12,887 bases of DNA from NCBI GenBank assembly GCA_016789785.1, contig JAEUQE010000144.1:1-12887 (forward strand), written 5' to 3'. Numbering within the stretch: position 1 is the stretch's first letter; every line of letters starts with the position of its first letter. A program made the position numbers and the translations under genes. The notes under the pieces were generated by a model. It saw nothing but the letters and a program-made list of their open reading frames with translations. It was not told the DNA's origin and did no database searches. Shown in pieces: positions 1 to 7,212 of the stretch. Source of the DNA: Bryobacterales bacterium (GTDB taxonomy: Bacteria; Acidobacteriota; Terriglobia; Bryobacterales; Bryobacteraceae).

Positions 1-1935
1 ACCAATGCGCCGCAACGTGTGAACAACGATCAGGCGACGATGCGCCTTGATCAGGATTTGAGCGATCGCGACACGGTGACCGCCAACTACACGCACGTCG
101 CCGCACGCGTGCAAGCGTTTCAACTCGTGCAAGGGCAGAATCCCGATACCACCACCATGTCGCATCAGGCCGGCTTGCAGTGGCGCCGCGCCTGGTCGCC
201 CCGCACGCAAACGGTAGCCGCACTGCGCTTCGATCGCACGCGATCACTCATCGTGCTTGAGAATAATGCCATCGGCTATCAGATCTTCACCAGCGGCCTG
301 CTGCGCGCCATCAGCGACAACAACGCGGTGCCGATTGATCGTGCGCAGAACCTTTGGAAGCCCGCGTTCCAGGCATCGCACACAGCGGGCAACTGGCAAT
401 GGAAAGCAGGATTCGAACTGCTGCGCCGGCAGATGAACGGCCGCGAGTCCGATGCGCATGTGAACGCACTCGCGTTCTTCAACAACTACGGCAATGTGAC
501 GATGACGAACCTTCGGCTCGGCCTGCCATCCACCTATTGGATTGCGCAAGGCGATCTGCATCGCGGGTATCGAAACTGGGACAACTGGTTCTACGGCGCC
601 GCCAAGTGGACCGCCACATCCAAGCTCACGCTCAATCTCGCTCTCGGCTACCGCCCGATCTCGCGCCCTTCCGAAGTGAACGGGTTCGACCGTGTTCCCT
701 TCTACTCTGACAACAACAATCTCGGGCCTTCGCTGGGTATCGCCTACCGTTTGCCCAGGCGCTTCGGCGTGTGGCGCATGGGATATGGCCTGCACTACGG
801 CGAAGTGTTTCCCGTCACCTTTCAGCAGGTGCGCTTCAATCCGCCCAACAACTACAAGGCTGTGATTCAGGATCCCGACCTGCTGCGCGTGATCACCGGC
901 GGATACAGTGTGCGTGCGAATCCTCCGCGCCAGTCCGTGTTCTACGACTATCAGCCGAATCTCGTCAGTCCGTACTCGCAGCAGTATCACGCCGTGTGGG
1001 AACTCGAGCCCGCAGCCGGATGGACGTGGCAGCTTGCGTACGTCGGCAGCCGTTCCAACAAGGTGCTGAATCATTGGTATGTCAACCGCGCGCATCCTGT
1101 GGCCGGCGTTCCGCTCACTACCGCGACCGTGGACGCGCGCCGCGCAATTCAGACCGTTGGCGAAATTCGCAGGGTGATGAACTCCTTGCGCGGATACTTC
1201 GATGCCTTCCGCACCACCGCGACGTCACGCGGATACCGCGGCCTCACGCTTGAGGCTTCCTATTGGTTCAGCAAAGCCATCGACCTTGGCGGCGACTACA
1301 CCAACACCGCTCACGACGTCGACTCCTTCCGCTATCGCAGCCAGGGCGAGTTCGATGTTGCCGGCGATCTGCGCAGTGTCAGCCGCTTTGATTCACCGCA
1401 TGCATTCCTGTTGAAGGCGGACTACCGCCTGCCCGAAGTGCTGCGCCGCTGGATGCCATCGTGGGCAGGACGCTGGCAGTTTGATTCCGTTACCTTGGTC
1501 AAGACCGGGACACCGTTCAACCTTTCCACGGGGTCCGACGCTCCGGGCTTCGGCAACGTAGACGGCATCAGCGGCGATCGTCCGAATGTGCTGGATCCTT
1601 CAATTCTCGGGCGCACGATCTCGCATCCGGACTTGTCGAGGCAGCAGCTTCCGAAGTCGGCCTTCACCTTCGTTCGCCCAGGCGAGGAGCGCGGAAACCT
1701 CGGCAGGCATGCGTTCCGGCGCGCGTCGATCCGGAATTGGAACGCCGGTCTCACCGGCCAGTGGCCTGTGCGGAGTGAATGGACGGTCGCGTTTCGGGTG
1801 GAGTCGATCAACCTCACGAACACTCCACAGTTCGCCGAGCCGGGCTTTACCCTCACCGATCCGAACTTCGGCGTCATCACCAACACTCTCAATGACGGCC
1901 GCACGTTCCGGATGTCGCTCCGCGTGAGCCGGTGA
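1..1935 (+). CDS. TonB-dependent receptor (Oar-like), C-terminal part; 5' end outside window
   Basis: The reading frame is open from base 1, so the gene starts upstream and 644 codons of its 3' end are visible. The protein is rich in alternating aromatic/polar beta-strand sequence and closes with the pattern typical of acidobacterial Oar-like receptors: a GNLGRHAFR motif near residue 565, then NWNAGLTGQW, a segment ending in ESINLTNTPQF, and a DPNFGVITNT motif. These belong to the outer-membrane beta-barrel that imports large substrates with TonB energy. The N-terminal carboxypeptidase-like regulatory domain and plug are not in the window. The protein ends in MSLRVSR and lacks the terminal aromatic residue usual for beta-barrel proteins. 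Its substrate is unknown. The GTG at 19 is only an internal valine codon. Family assignment is confident; specificity cannot be inferred. Confidence 0.9.
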   Translation, partial: TNAPQRVNNDQATMRLDQDLSDRDTVTANYTHVAARVQAFQLVQGQNPDTTTMSHQAGLQWRRAWSPRTQTVAALRFDRTRSLIVLENNAIGYQIFTSGLLRAISDNNAVPIDRAQNLWKPAFQASHTAGNWQWKAGFELLRRQMNGRESDAHVNALAFFNNYGNVTMTNLRLGLPSTYWIAQGDLHRGYRNWDNWFYGAAKWTATSKLTLNLALGYRPISRPSEVNGFDRVPFYSDNNNLGPSLGIAYRLPRRFGVWRMGYGLHYGEVFPVTFQQVRFNPPNNYKAVIQDPDLLRVITGGYSVRANPPRQSVFYDYQPNLVSPYSQQYHAVWELEPAAGWTWQLAYVGSRSNKVLNHWYVNRAHPVAGVPLTTATVDARRAIQTVGEIRRVMNSLRGYFDAFRTTATSRGYRGLTLEASYWFSKAIDLGGDYTNTAHDVDSFRYRSQGEFDVAGDLRSVSRFDSPHAFLLKADYRLPEVLRRWMPSWAGRWQFDSVTLVKTGTPFNLSTGSDAPGFGNVDGISGDRPNVLDPSILGRTISHPDLSRQQLPKSAFTFVRPGEERGNLGRHAFRRASIRNWNAGLTGQWPVRSEWTVAFRVESINLTNTPQFAEPGFTLTDPNFGVITNTLNDGRTFRMSLRVSR

Positions 1936-1976
1936 ATCCGTTGTTACCTTCCGCATTCTGCCGCATCTGACATGGT

Positions 1977-2384
1977 ATGAACGTTGTCGTAAAACACCAG
2001 GGAAATGTGAAGTTCGAGGCGGAGGCGCGCGGTCATCGGGTAGTCTGCGATCAGCCTCTCTCGAACAAGGGCGAGGATCAAGGGATGACGCCGCCGGAGT
2101 TCCTGCTCGCCTCACTGGGTACGTGCGCCGCTTACTATGCGGTGGAGTATCTGCGGACGCGAGGTCTCAACGAGGACGGCGTGGAAGTTCGCGTGGATGC
2201 GGAGAAGGCAGCGGCCCCTGCGCGACTCGGTAAGTTCACGATTACCGTGATTGCTCCGGAGGTGGAGGAGCGGCATCAACAAGGGCTGATGCGCGCGGTG
2301 AAGAGTTGCCTGGTTCACAACACGCTGCTGCACGCGCCGTCGATCGAGGTGGCACTGGAAAGCCGTGTCGCGGTTCCGGCGTAG
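1977..2384 (+). CDS. OsmC/Ohr family protein, probable peroxide-detoxifying thiol enzyme
   Basis: A 135-residue protein of normal OsmC-family length. It carries the family's two reactive cysteines: Cys50 in the motif ASLGTCAAYY and Cys111 in VKSCLVHNTL. It also has the typical TPPEFLLASLG helix start. OsmC and Ohr proteins are small cytoplasmic dimers that reduce organic hydroperoxides through this cysteine pair. Whether this one is OsmC-, Ohr- or YhfA-like cannot be settled by eye; the N-terminal sequence with a CDQP motif suggests the general OsmC-like branch. The start at 1977 follows the short out-of-register ATG-GTA-TGA at 1972. There is no clear Shine-Dalgarno and no convincing -10 at the leaderless position. 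It lies 41 bases after the receptor gene, and a functional link to it is not evident. Confidence 0.88.
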   Translation: MNVVVKHQGNVKFEAEARGHRVVCDQPLSNKGEDQGMTPPEFLLASLGTCAAYYAVEYLRTRGLNEDGVEVRVDAEKAAAPARLGKFTITVIAPEVEERHQQGLMRAVKSCLVHNTLLHAPSIEVALESRVAVPA

Positions 2385-2467
2385 CCGGGTGCCCCTCTTA
2401 CCGAAACCTGTCCGTACGCTTACGCGCTTCTTACCCACTCTTGCGAGTTCGCCCGTAGTATGGTCGC
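2385..2467 (+). other. Intergenic gap with promoter, OsmC to phosphoesterase
   Basis: This gap holds no ORF of interest and no clear terminator hairpin. Its 3' end carries the -10-like TAGTAT placed six bases before the next start codon. Confidence 0.5.
2456..2461 (+). promoter_or_regulatory. -10-like hexamer TAGTAT, leaderless arrangement
   Basis: TAGTAT is followed by six bases (ggtcgc) and then the ATG at 2468, so transcription would begin at or next to the start codon. A TTACCC at 2431-2436 is a weak -35 candidate with a long 19-base spacer. There is no Shine-Dalgarno between hexamer and ATG. Confidence 0.6.
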
Positions 2468-5038
2468 ATGACTGGGCAAATCCTCCAAGAACGAGCGAAA
2501 CACGTGGTCCGCATGATGCTCGACCGCGCAGCCGCCAACCTCCATGATCCGAAGCAGTTTCCGCTGCCTTCGGGAACAGGGACGTTCGAACACGCTTTCC
2601 AGCGCAAGCTGTCGAGGCTTTCGCCTGCGTTGCGAACGAAAATCGGTTCGCGCGCCGCACTGAGCCTCGGCGGCGCCAGCCGGGAAACCTATGGCGAGGC
2701 AGCCGCACTTTCCCCCAAGTCCTCCACTTCCCTGGTCAGCCAAACGAAGTCGCTCCGCCGCACACGAGTGGGCCTGAAGGACGTGCTGGAAGACAAGATT
2801 CAGAAACCGCTCAAGGAGTTCGGCCCTTCCGAAGTCGACCTGGTGGTGCTGCGAGTGGACTGCTCCACGAAAACCTCGGAGCGCTTCGACTTTCGGGACG
2901 AAATCAGCATGGCGGCCATCGCCCACGACATCTTCAGCCGCACAGACAAAAAGCTCGCGCCGTTCGAGGTGGACAAGTTTGGCCGGAAAAACAAGGGTCA
3001 TGTCTTCACTCCGCCCAAGGTCCTGGGGACGTTTCCGGTGGCGGCCGGTGGGTTTGGCGGTCAAATCCTCCTCGCAACCACGTTCCTGGCGGAGACGGAC
3101 TTCGGGAAAGGGTTCGAAAAATACGTCGACCACATTGGGTCGATCACGGACCAGGAGTTTGTCGAGTTGATCTCCCTTGCCGCCACATCCGTCTTGCTCG
3201 TCAGTATGGGGATTGCGGCGGGCGCACCGTTCGGGCCTCTCGGAATGGCCATCGGCGGTCTTGTCGGCGCGGTGGTTGCTGTCACTCAAGCTTTGGTGAC
3301 GGATCTCGCGCGCGACTGGGCCGGCGATGATGTGTTTCATCCCGTTGTCGTGAGTCTGTTTCTTGACCCACAGAATGCACAGAGCACCGAACCGCTCTCC
3401 CGGCAGACCCTCCGCTTCGAACGTAAGGATCAACGCACGAATGAGATCAACGGGATTTACACGGCGGTAGTGGAATGGCGAGTCCGGCATAGCCTCATTT
3501 CCAGTGGCAACCCGATCCCGTTGCCCGCGGCAACCATCGCGCGGACTGAGCGTCAGGCCCTGGATAACCTCGACAACATCGAACACATTGTCGTGGTGAT
3601 GATGGAGAATCGCTCGTTCGATCAGATGCTCGGCTTCCTGCAAGCCGAACGGGGGCGCGCGGTGGACGGTGTGGATCCGGCGCAAGCCGCGGAGCGCTCG
3701 AATCCGCTGCCGGACAACATGAACGGCGATGCGATTCCGCCCCACGAAATCTACAACACAGCTCTCGCGGCGGATCCCGGACACAGCGTGCTCGCCGTGC
3801 GGGAGCAGATGTTCGGCACACTGGAGCCCGCGGCTACGGACCCGGTCACCATGAAGGGCTTCGTGAAGTCATTTCGTGGTCCCGCACAAAGCGAACTCAA
3901 CCGGACAACCGGAGGCGCCATCAGTCCGGGTGACCTGAGGGATGTGATGGGTTACTATCCAAGCGAGTTAGTTCCTGTTTACGACTTACTTGCAACGGAG
4001 TTTGCTGTATGTGACCGCTGGTTTTGTTCTTTCCCGGGCAACACGTGGGTGAACCGTACCATTGCGCTGTCAGGCTCGCCCGCGAAACGCGAAGATGCGT
4101 CCCTGGTCACCGACAATGACATGCCAGCCTTCAAAGGCGCATTCGCTCCCGCCTTTGTGAGAGTTCTCGATCAGAAGGGAGTGAGTTGGCGCTGGTACGC
4201 TCAGGATTTTCCCAGCGTGTGGGCCGTGGACCGCGAAATCGGCGATGATCGCGACAACATCAAGGGAGTGGGGCGGTTCTTTGAAGATGCCCGGGCGGGT
4301 ACTCTTCCGAAGGTTTCTTGGGTGGATCCGAACTTCATTGATGTCGGGCAAGCCGCAACCACGGCAATCGATCTCGGATTGCTGGAACAGCCTCAGGATT
4401 CTTATGGCTTTCTGGATACCGCGAATGACGACCATCCGCCTGCCGACATCGCCCACGGCCAGAACTTCGTTCTGCAGGTGTTTCTTGCTCTTTTCAATAA
4501 CCCTGAGGTGTGGCGCAAGACACTTCTGATCATTACCTACGACGAACACGGAGGTTACTATGACCATGTGCCGCCTCCGAAGGTGTCGCATCCCGAAGGA
4601 TCGGATTTTGAATACCATGGCCCGAGAGTCCCCGCCCTTGTGGTATCGCCATGGGTAGGCAGAGGGTTGGTGGGGAGACTCAGCGGCGAACGGTTCTTCG
4701 ACCACTGCTCCATCATTCGCACCATCTTCGAACGCTTCTGCAGGGATCCGAAGTCGGGCCGGATTCCCGAACTCGGGCCGCGAGTGGCCGAGGCCGAGCA
4801 CCTTGGCTGGCTGTTGAACAATAACTCGGCGCGCATGCAGTTGGGCCCATTCTTGGATGGCCCTTCGGGCCGGTCGGCGAAAGACAGCGGGCGATTCCGG
4901 CTGGGGGCATTGGGCAGGCAACTAACTGCCTCGCGTCTGCTGAATCTGGACCGGCGTGCGGGAAAAAGTTTCGAGCCTACCGATCTGCAGGTTCAGATCC
5001 ACGATGCGCGAAAACGGAGGCCTTTCCAAGGACGGTAA
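2468..5038 (+). CDS. Phosphoesterase-family (phospholipase C / acid phosphatase-like) protein with unusual N-terminal half
   Basis: 856 residues. The C-terminal part, from about residue 370, is a PF04185-type phosphoesterase domain, which hydrolyses phosphodiesters or phosphomonoesters. Its signatures are IEHIVVVMMENRSFDQ (371-386), CSFPGNTWVNRTIALSG with candidate nucleophile Thr526, TYDEHGGYYDH (690-700) with acidic and histidine metal ligands, and YHGPRVPALVVSPW. The first 350 residues are not part of that family. They include a segment VDLVVLRVDC then DEISMAAI near residues 134-160 and a glycine-rich hydrophobic stretch (about 236-280) that could be a membrane hairpin. No Sec or Tat signal is visible, unlike most bacterial phospholipase C relatives, so its location is uncertain. 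The start is supported by the TAGTAT-N6-ATG arrangement. Domain call is confident; substrate is not. Confidence 0.88.
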   Translation: MTGQILQERAKHVVRMMLDRAAANLHDPKQFPLPSGTGTFEHAFQRKLSRLSPALRTKIGSRAALSLGGASRETYGEAAALSPKSSTSLVSQTKSLRRTRVGLKDVLEDKIQKPLKEFGPSEVDLVVLRVDCSTKTSERFDFRDEISMAAIAHDIFSRTDKKLAPFEVDKFGRKNKGHVFTPPKVLGTFPVAAGGFGGQILLATTFLAETDFGKGFEKYVDHIGSITDQEFVELISLAATSVLLVSMGIAAGAPFGPLGMAIGGLVGAVVAVTQALVTDLARDWAGDDVFHPVVVSLFLDPQNAQSTEPLSRQTLRFERKDQRTNEINGIYTAVVEWRVRHSLISSGNPIPLPAATIARTERQALDNLDNIEHIVVVMMENRSFDQMLGFLQAERGRAVDGVDPAQAAERSNPLPDNMNGDAIPPHEIYNTALAADPGHSVLAVREQMFGTLEPAATDPVTMKGFVKSFRGPAQSELNRTTGGAISPGDLRDVMGYYPSELVPVYDLLATEFAVCDRWFCSFPGNTWVNRTIALSGSPAKREDASLVTDNDMPAFKGAFAPAFVRVLDQKGVSWRWYAQDFPSVWAVDREIGDDRDNIKGVGRFFEDARAGTLPKVSWVDPNFIDVGQAATTAIDLGLLEQPQDSYGFLDTANDDHPPADIAHGQNFVLQVFLALFNNPEVWRKTLLIITYDEHGGYYDHVPPPKVSHPEGSDFEYHGPRVPALVVSPWVGRGLVGRLSGERFFDHCSIIRTIFERFCRDPKSGRIPELGPRVAEAEHLGWLLNNNSARMQLGPFLDGPSGRSAKDSGRFRLGALGRQLTASRLLNLDRRAGKSFEPTDLQVQIHDARKRRPFQGR

Positions 5039-5043
5039 CGGGC

Positions 5044-5073
5044 TTGCGCGGCCCACACAGGATTCGGTAGAAA
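5044..5073 (+). promoter_or_regulatory. Promoter for small lipoprotein (TTGCGC -18 bp- TAGAAA)
   Basis: TTGCGC at 5044-5049 and TAGAAA at 5068-5073 are separated by 18 bases. The -10 element is followed by exactly six bases and then ATG at 5080, predicting a leaderless or nearly leaderless transcript. Confidence 0.55.
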
Positions 5074-5079
5074 ACCTTT

Positions 5080-5202
5080 ATGTGGAATCGAATGCTGGGT
5101 ATCTCTTTGCTGATTGCGCTGCTTCTCTCGATCGCGGCGTGCACCAACGACAAGAGCACCGTGAAGACCCCGGTGCCACCGCCCCCTCCGCGGGTGACAT
5201 AG
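5080..5202 (+). CDS. Small (40 aa) lipoprotein with polyproline tail
   Basis: A short ORF of 40 codons that starts MWNRMLGISLL, runs through a hydrophobic leucine-rich helix and reaches the lipobox SIAAC with Cys21. The expected mature peptide is only about 20 residues, TNDKST then PVPPPPPRVT, attached to lipid through the cysteine. It resembles entericidin-like or other mini-lipoproteins in design only, not in recognised sequence. The Arg at position 4, hydrophobic core, lipobox and its own promoter-like element together make it more than a chance ORF. It lies 41 bases after the phosphoesterase gene and ends one base before the end of a minus-strand ORF, with a hairpin at the junction. Function is unknown. 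Confidence 0.72.
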   Translation: MWNRMLGISLLIALLLSIAACTNDKSTVKTPVPPPPPRVT

Positions 5203-5385
5203 CTATTGGATGGCGGTCTGATCCAGACGCAGACCGCCATTCAGCTTCGAAATCTCCGCAAAGAAGTCCCCTCGTCGCATGCCGTCAAGTACGTGCGGCA
5301 ATTTGAGGCGGTAAACCTTTGCGAGGTCCTTCCATGTCTGCTGATCCTGCGCGCTGACCGCACGGTCCAGCGACGCGGTGTGCAT
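5203..5385 (-). CDS. Small hypothetical protein (60 aa), possibly a fragment
   Basis: Minus-strand ORF of 60 codons with a GC-rich third position and a plausible amphipathic composition (QTWKDLAKVYRLKLP, then MRRGDFFAEISKLNGG). I do not recognise a family. Upstream of the ATG the frame stays open for 13 more codons after a stop, so it could also be a C-terminal remnant of a longer gene. Its stop codon abuts the stop of the convergent lipoprotein gene, and the hairpin at 5207-5243 lies over its last codons, as expected for convergent units sharing a terminator. No Shine-Dalgarno or clear promoter was found. The opposite strand is also open but is better explained as a shadow. Confidence 0.4.
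   Translation of the reverse strand: MHTASLDRAVSAQDQQTWKDLAKVYRLKLPHVLDGMRRGDFFAEISKLNGGLRLDQTAIQ
5207..5243. terminator. Strong hairpin between convergent genes
   Basis: Perfect 11-base inverted repeat, ATGGCGGTCTG (5210-5220) and CAGACCGCCAT (5230-5240), around a 9-base loop. It extends by a G-U and two Watson-Crick pairs. It sits directly after the lipoprotein stop and at the end of the minus-strand ORF. Neither side has a proper T-run, so it is a terminator or mRNA 3'-end stabiliser by position rather than a textbook intrinsic terminator. Confidence 0.6.
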
Positions 5386-5451
5386 GGCCGGAGGCTCGGT
5401 GTACAGGAAGCAGCAGTATCACAGATTCAATCGCAAGCAGGGAGATTTCGG

Positions 5452-5457
5452 TACACT
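5452..5457 (+). promoter_or_regulatory. -10-like hexamer TACACT, leaderless arrangement
   Basis: TACACT is followed by six bases (aaccgc) and then ATG at 5464. No good -35 is visible at 17-18 bases. This supports ATG 5464 over any start in the longer open frame that reaches back to about 5206. Confidence 0.62.
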
Positions 5458-5463
5458 AACCGC

Positions 5464-6645
5464 ATGTCCACACGCAGACGCTTTGTTCAAGCATCCGCGG
5501 CTGCGGCTGCGCTTTCCAACGCTGCCCACGCGGCCAAGACAGAACCGACACTCGCGAATGCTTCCGTCTATGCGCGACTCGGTGTGAAGCCCCTCATCAA
5601 CGGCATGGGCACGGTGACGGTGCTGGGCGGATCGTTGATGGCTCCCGAAGTGATGCGCGCGATGGATGAAGCATCGCGATATTTCATTCATCTTCCGGAA
5701 CTCCAGAAGAAAGCTGGCGAGCGTTTGGCGGAGCTTTGCTCAGTGCCCGCCGCCATGGTGACCACTGGAGCCGCTGGCGCGATCACCTGCGCCACCGCCG
5801 CATGCGTCACTCGAGGCGATCGCAGGCGGCTCGCGAACCTGCCTGATACCGGTGGAATGCCCAACGAAGTGATCCAGCAGAAGGCACATCATTCCGGCTA
5901 TGAGGCGCAGATCCGCCTGGTGGGCGCGAAGGTGATCGAGATAGAGACGCGAGAGGAACTGGAGCGCGCCATCAGTCCACGGACTGCGATGCTGTTCTAT
6001 CTGAACAAAGCGGAGACGCACGGCAAGATCGGACGCAAGGAGTTCATCGAGATCGCCAGGAAACACAACGTGCCTGCATTCAACGATGCCGCAGCGGATG
6101 TGCCGCCCACGAAGCGGCTCGGCTCCATCGTGGATGAAGGCTTCGATCTCGTGGCGTTTTCCGGCGGCAAAGGAATGCGCGGCCCGCAGGCCAGCGGCTT
6201 GTTGCTTGGGCGCAAGGACCTCGTCGAAGCCGCGCAGCAGTGCATCAGTCCGGCGGGTGGAATCGGACGCGGCATGAAGGTCGGCAAGGAAGAGATTGTT
6301 GGTCTGGTTGCCGCCGTCGAGCGATTCGTGAAAGCAGATCACGACGCCGAGGCCAAAATGCTGGATGCGCGCGTTGCGGAAATGATGAAGATGCTGGCGG
6401 GTGTGAAGGATGTGGAGACCTCACGCGAAGTTCCCGAAATCGCGAACGAGGTGCCGCACTTTCGCATTCGCTGGAGCGGCGGCAAGACTGGCAAGGAAGT
6501 GCATGCGGCCTTGCTGAATGGCGATCCGCCGATCGCCACGCTGCTGCAGGGCGAACGCTCGATTCTTGTTTCCGTCTGGATGATGCGTGGCAGTGAGCAT
6601 CGAACGGTCGCGCGCCGCTTGAAGGAAATTCTGGAGCCGGCATGA
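5464..6645 (+). CDS. SelA-like PLP-dependent enzyme with Tat signal peptide
   Basis: 393 residues of the fold-type I PLP family that includes SelA and D-glucosaminate-6-phosphate ammonia-lyase (DgaE). Visible signatures are LINGMGTVTVLGGSL near residue 44, the TTGAAGAITCA phosphate-binding turn, FNDAAAD with Asp208 expected to contact the pyridine nitrogen, and FSGGKGMRGPQ with Lys236 as the Schiff-base lysine. The N-terminus is a twin-arginine signal: TRRRFVQ at 3-9, an alanine-rich core and an AHA/A cleavage site after residue 23. Export of a PLP enzyme by Tat, folded with cofactor, is plausible. Real selenocysteine synthesis is unlikely given the export signal and context; an eliminase or racemase acting on a sugar acid or amino acid is more likely. 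The cupin gene overlaps its stop (ATGA). Confidence 0.85.
   Translation: MSTRRRFVQASAAAAALSNAAHAAKTEPTLANASVYARLGVKPLINGMGTVTVLGGSLMAPEVMRAMDEASRYFIHLPELQKKAGERLAELCSVPAAMVTTGAAGAITCATAACVTRGDRRRLANLPDTGGMPNEVIQQKAHHSGYEAQIRLVGAKVIEIETREELERAISPRTAMLFYLNKAETHGKIGRKEFIEIARKHNVPAFNDAAADVPPTKRLGSIVDEGFDLVAFSGGKGMRGPQASGLLLGRKDLVEAAQQCISPAGGIGRGMKVGKEEIVGLVAAVERFVKADHDAEAKMLDARVAEMMKMLAGVKDVETSREVPEIANEVPHFRIRWSGGKTGKEVHAALLNGDPPIATLLQGERSILVSVWMMRGSEHRTVARRLKEILEPA
6633..6636 (+). promoter_or_regulatory. Shine-Dalgarno GGAG for the cupin gene
   Basis: GGAG lies inside the end of the PLP-enzyme gene, five bases before ATG 6642. It decides this start and fits translation coupled to the upstream gene. 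Confidence 0.55.
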
Positions 6646-6965
6646 TCTTTCGCAAGGCAGCGTCCATGGCGGAGTATTCGCCCGCCAAGATGGGCAAAGT
6701 TTCGCTTGGCGGTGGCGATCACCTCTACACGGGGTTGAATTGCTTTGAAGCTGGCCAGGAGCACAAGGCCCACGTGCATGGCGATCAGGACAAGATGTAC
6801 GTGGTTCTGGAGGGACGCGGCGAAGCCTCTGTGGGCGAGGAAGTCGCGGCCGTTGAGCCCGGCGATGTGGTCTTGGCGAAAGCAGGCGTGATGCACTCCA
6901 TGCGCAACCCAGGGCCCGGGCGCCTGGTGGTGCTTGTGATCTTCAGTCCGCCTCCGAAGCACTGA
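6642..6965 (+). CDS. Small single-domain cupin
   Basis: 107 residues forming one cupin beta-barrel. Motif 1 reads HKAHVHGDQDKMYVVLEGRG and motif 2 ends in a PGDVVLAKAGVMHSMRN-type segment supplying the third histidine. The glutamate usual in motif 1 (HxH then E) is replaced by lysine in the QDKMYVVLEG pattern, which I recall as common in one cupin subgroup. Metal binding through the remaining histidines is possible but unproven. There is no signal peptide, so the protein should be cytoplasmic, in contrast to the exported enzyme before it. The start overlaps the upstream stop as ATGA and has a GGAG, so the two genes form one translationally coupled unit. A role as isomerase, sensor or accessory to that enzyme is inference. 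Confidence 0.87.
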   Translation: MIFRKAASMAEYSPAKMGKVSLGGGDHLYTGLNCFEAGQEHKAHVHGDQDKMYVVLEGRGEASVGEEVAAVEPGDVVLAKAGVMHSMRNPGPGRLVVLVIFSPPPKH

Positions 6966-6973
6966 GTCCCGTG

Positions 6974-6979
6974 TACACT
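6974..6979 (+). promoter_or_regulatory. -10-like hexamer TACACT upstream of DUF3311 gene
   Basis: TACACT lies 11 bases before ATG 6991, so a transcript would have a leader of only a few bases. It is the same hexamer as before the PLP enzyme but with different spacing. No Shine-Dalgarno is present. Confidence 0.45.
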
Positions 6980-6990
6980 GGGTTCTATCG

Positions 6991-7212
6991 ATGAAGACAG
7001 CGGGTCTGGCAGTGTTAGTCATCGCATACTGGGCGATGCATCAGGACATCTGGTTCTGGCGCGACGCGCGCCCCCTCGCATTCGGATTTCTTCCTGTCGG
7101 ACTCACCTATCATGCCGTCTATACATTGGGGATCGCACTGCTGATGTATCTACTGGTCAAAGTCGCCTGGCCCGCGGAATTGGAACGGGAAGTCGACAGG
7201 AGCGACGATTGA
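6991..7212 (+). CDS. DUF3311 small membrane protein, partner of the symporter
   Basis: 73 residues with two hydrophobic helices, roughly residues 3-30 (with a short polar break) and 38-60, joined by the family signature [30 protein letters not shown] segment and an acidic tail follow. DUF3311 proteins are typically encoded directly before sodium:solute symporters, and that is so here: the stop TGA overlaps the TTG start of the symporter by four bases (TTGA). It is probably a small subunit or assembly factor of the transporter; the biochemical role is unknown. The ATG at 6991 is the only sensible start. Confidence 0.85.
   Translation: MKTAGLAVLVIAYWAMHQDIWFWRDARPLAFGFLPVGLTYHAVYTLGIALLMYLLVKVAWPAELEREVDRSDD
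7198..7202 (+). promoter_or_regulatory. Shine-Dalgarno AGGAG deciding a TTG start
   Basis: AGGAG lies six bases before TTG 7209, inside the last codons of the DUF3311 gene. No ATG occurs until deep in the symporter coding sequence, so this site supports the rare TTG start. Confidence 0.6.

Noticed and set aside
244..1095. 283-residue open frame on the minus strand
   Set aside because: Antisense to the TonB receptor, whose barrel motifs run continuously on the plus strand.
2420..3784. 454-residue open frame on the minus strand
   Set aside because: Lies fully antisense to the phosphoesterase gene, has no family motif and a composition typical of a GC-rich shadow frame (many His, Arg, Cys).
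5206..5463. Upstream extension of the PLP-enzyme gene
   Set aside because: The frame is open, but the Tat signal peptide starts at ATG 5464 with a promoter-like element right before it, and the upstream part overlaps a hairpin and a minus-strand ORF.
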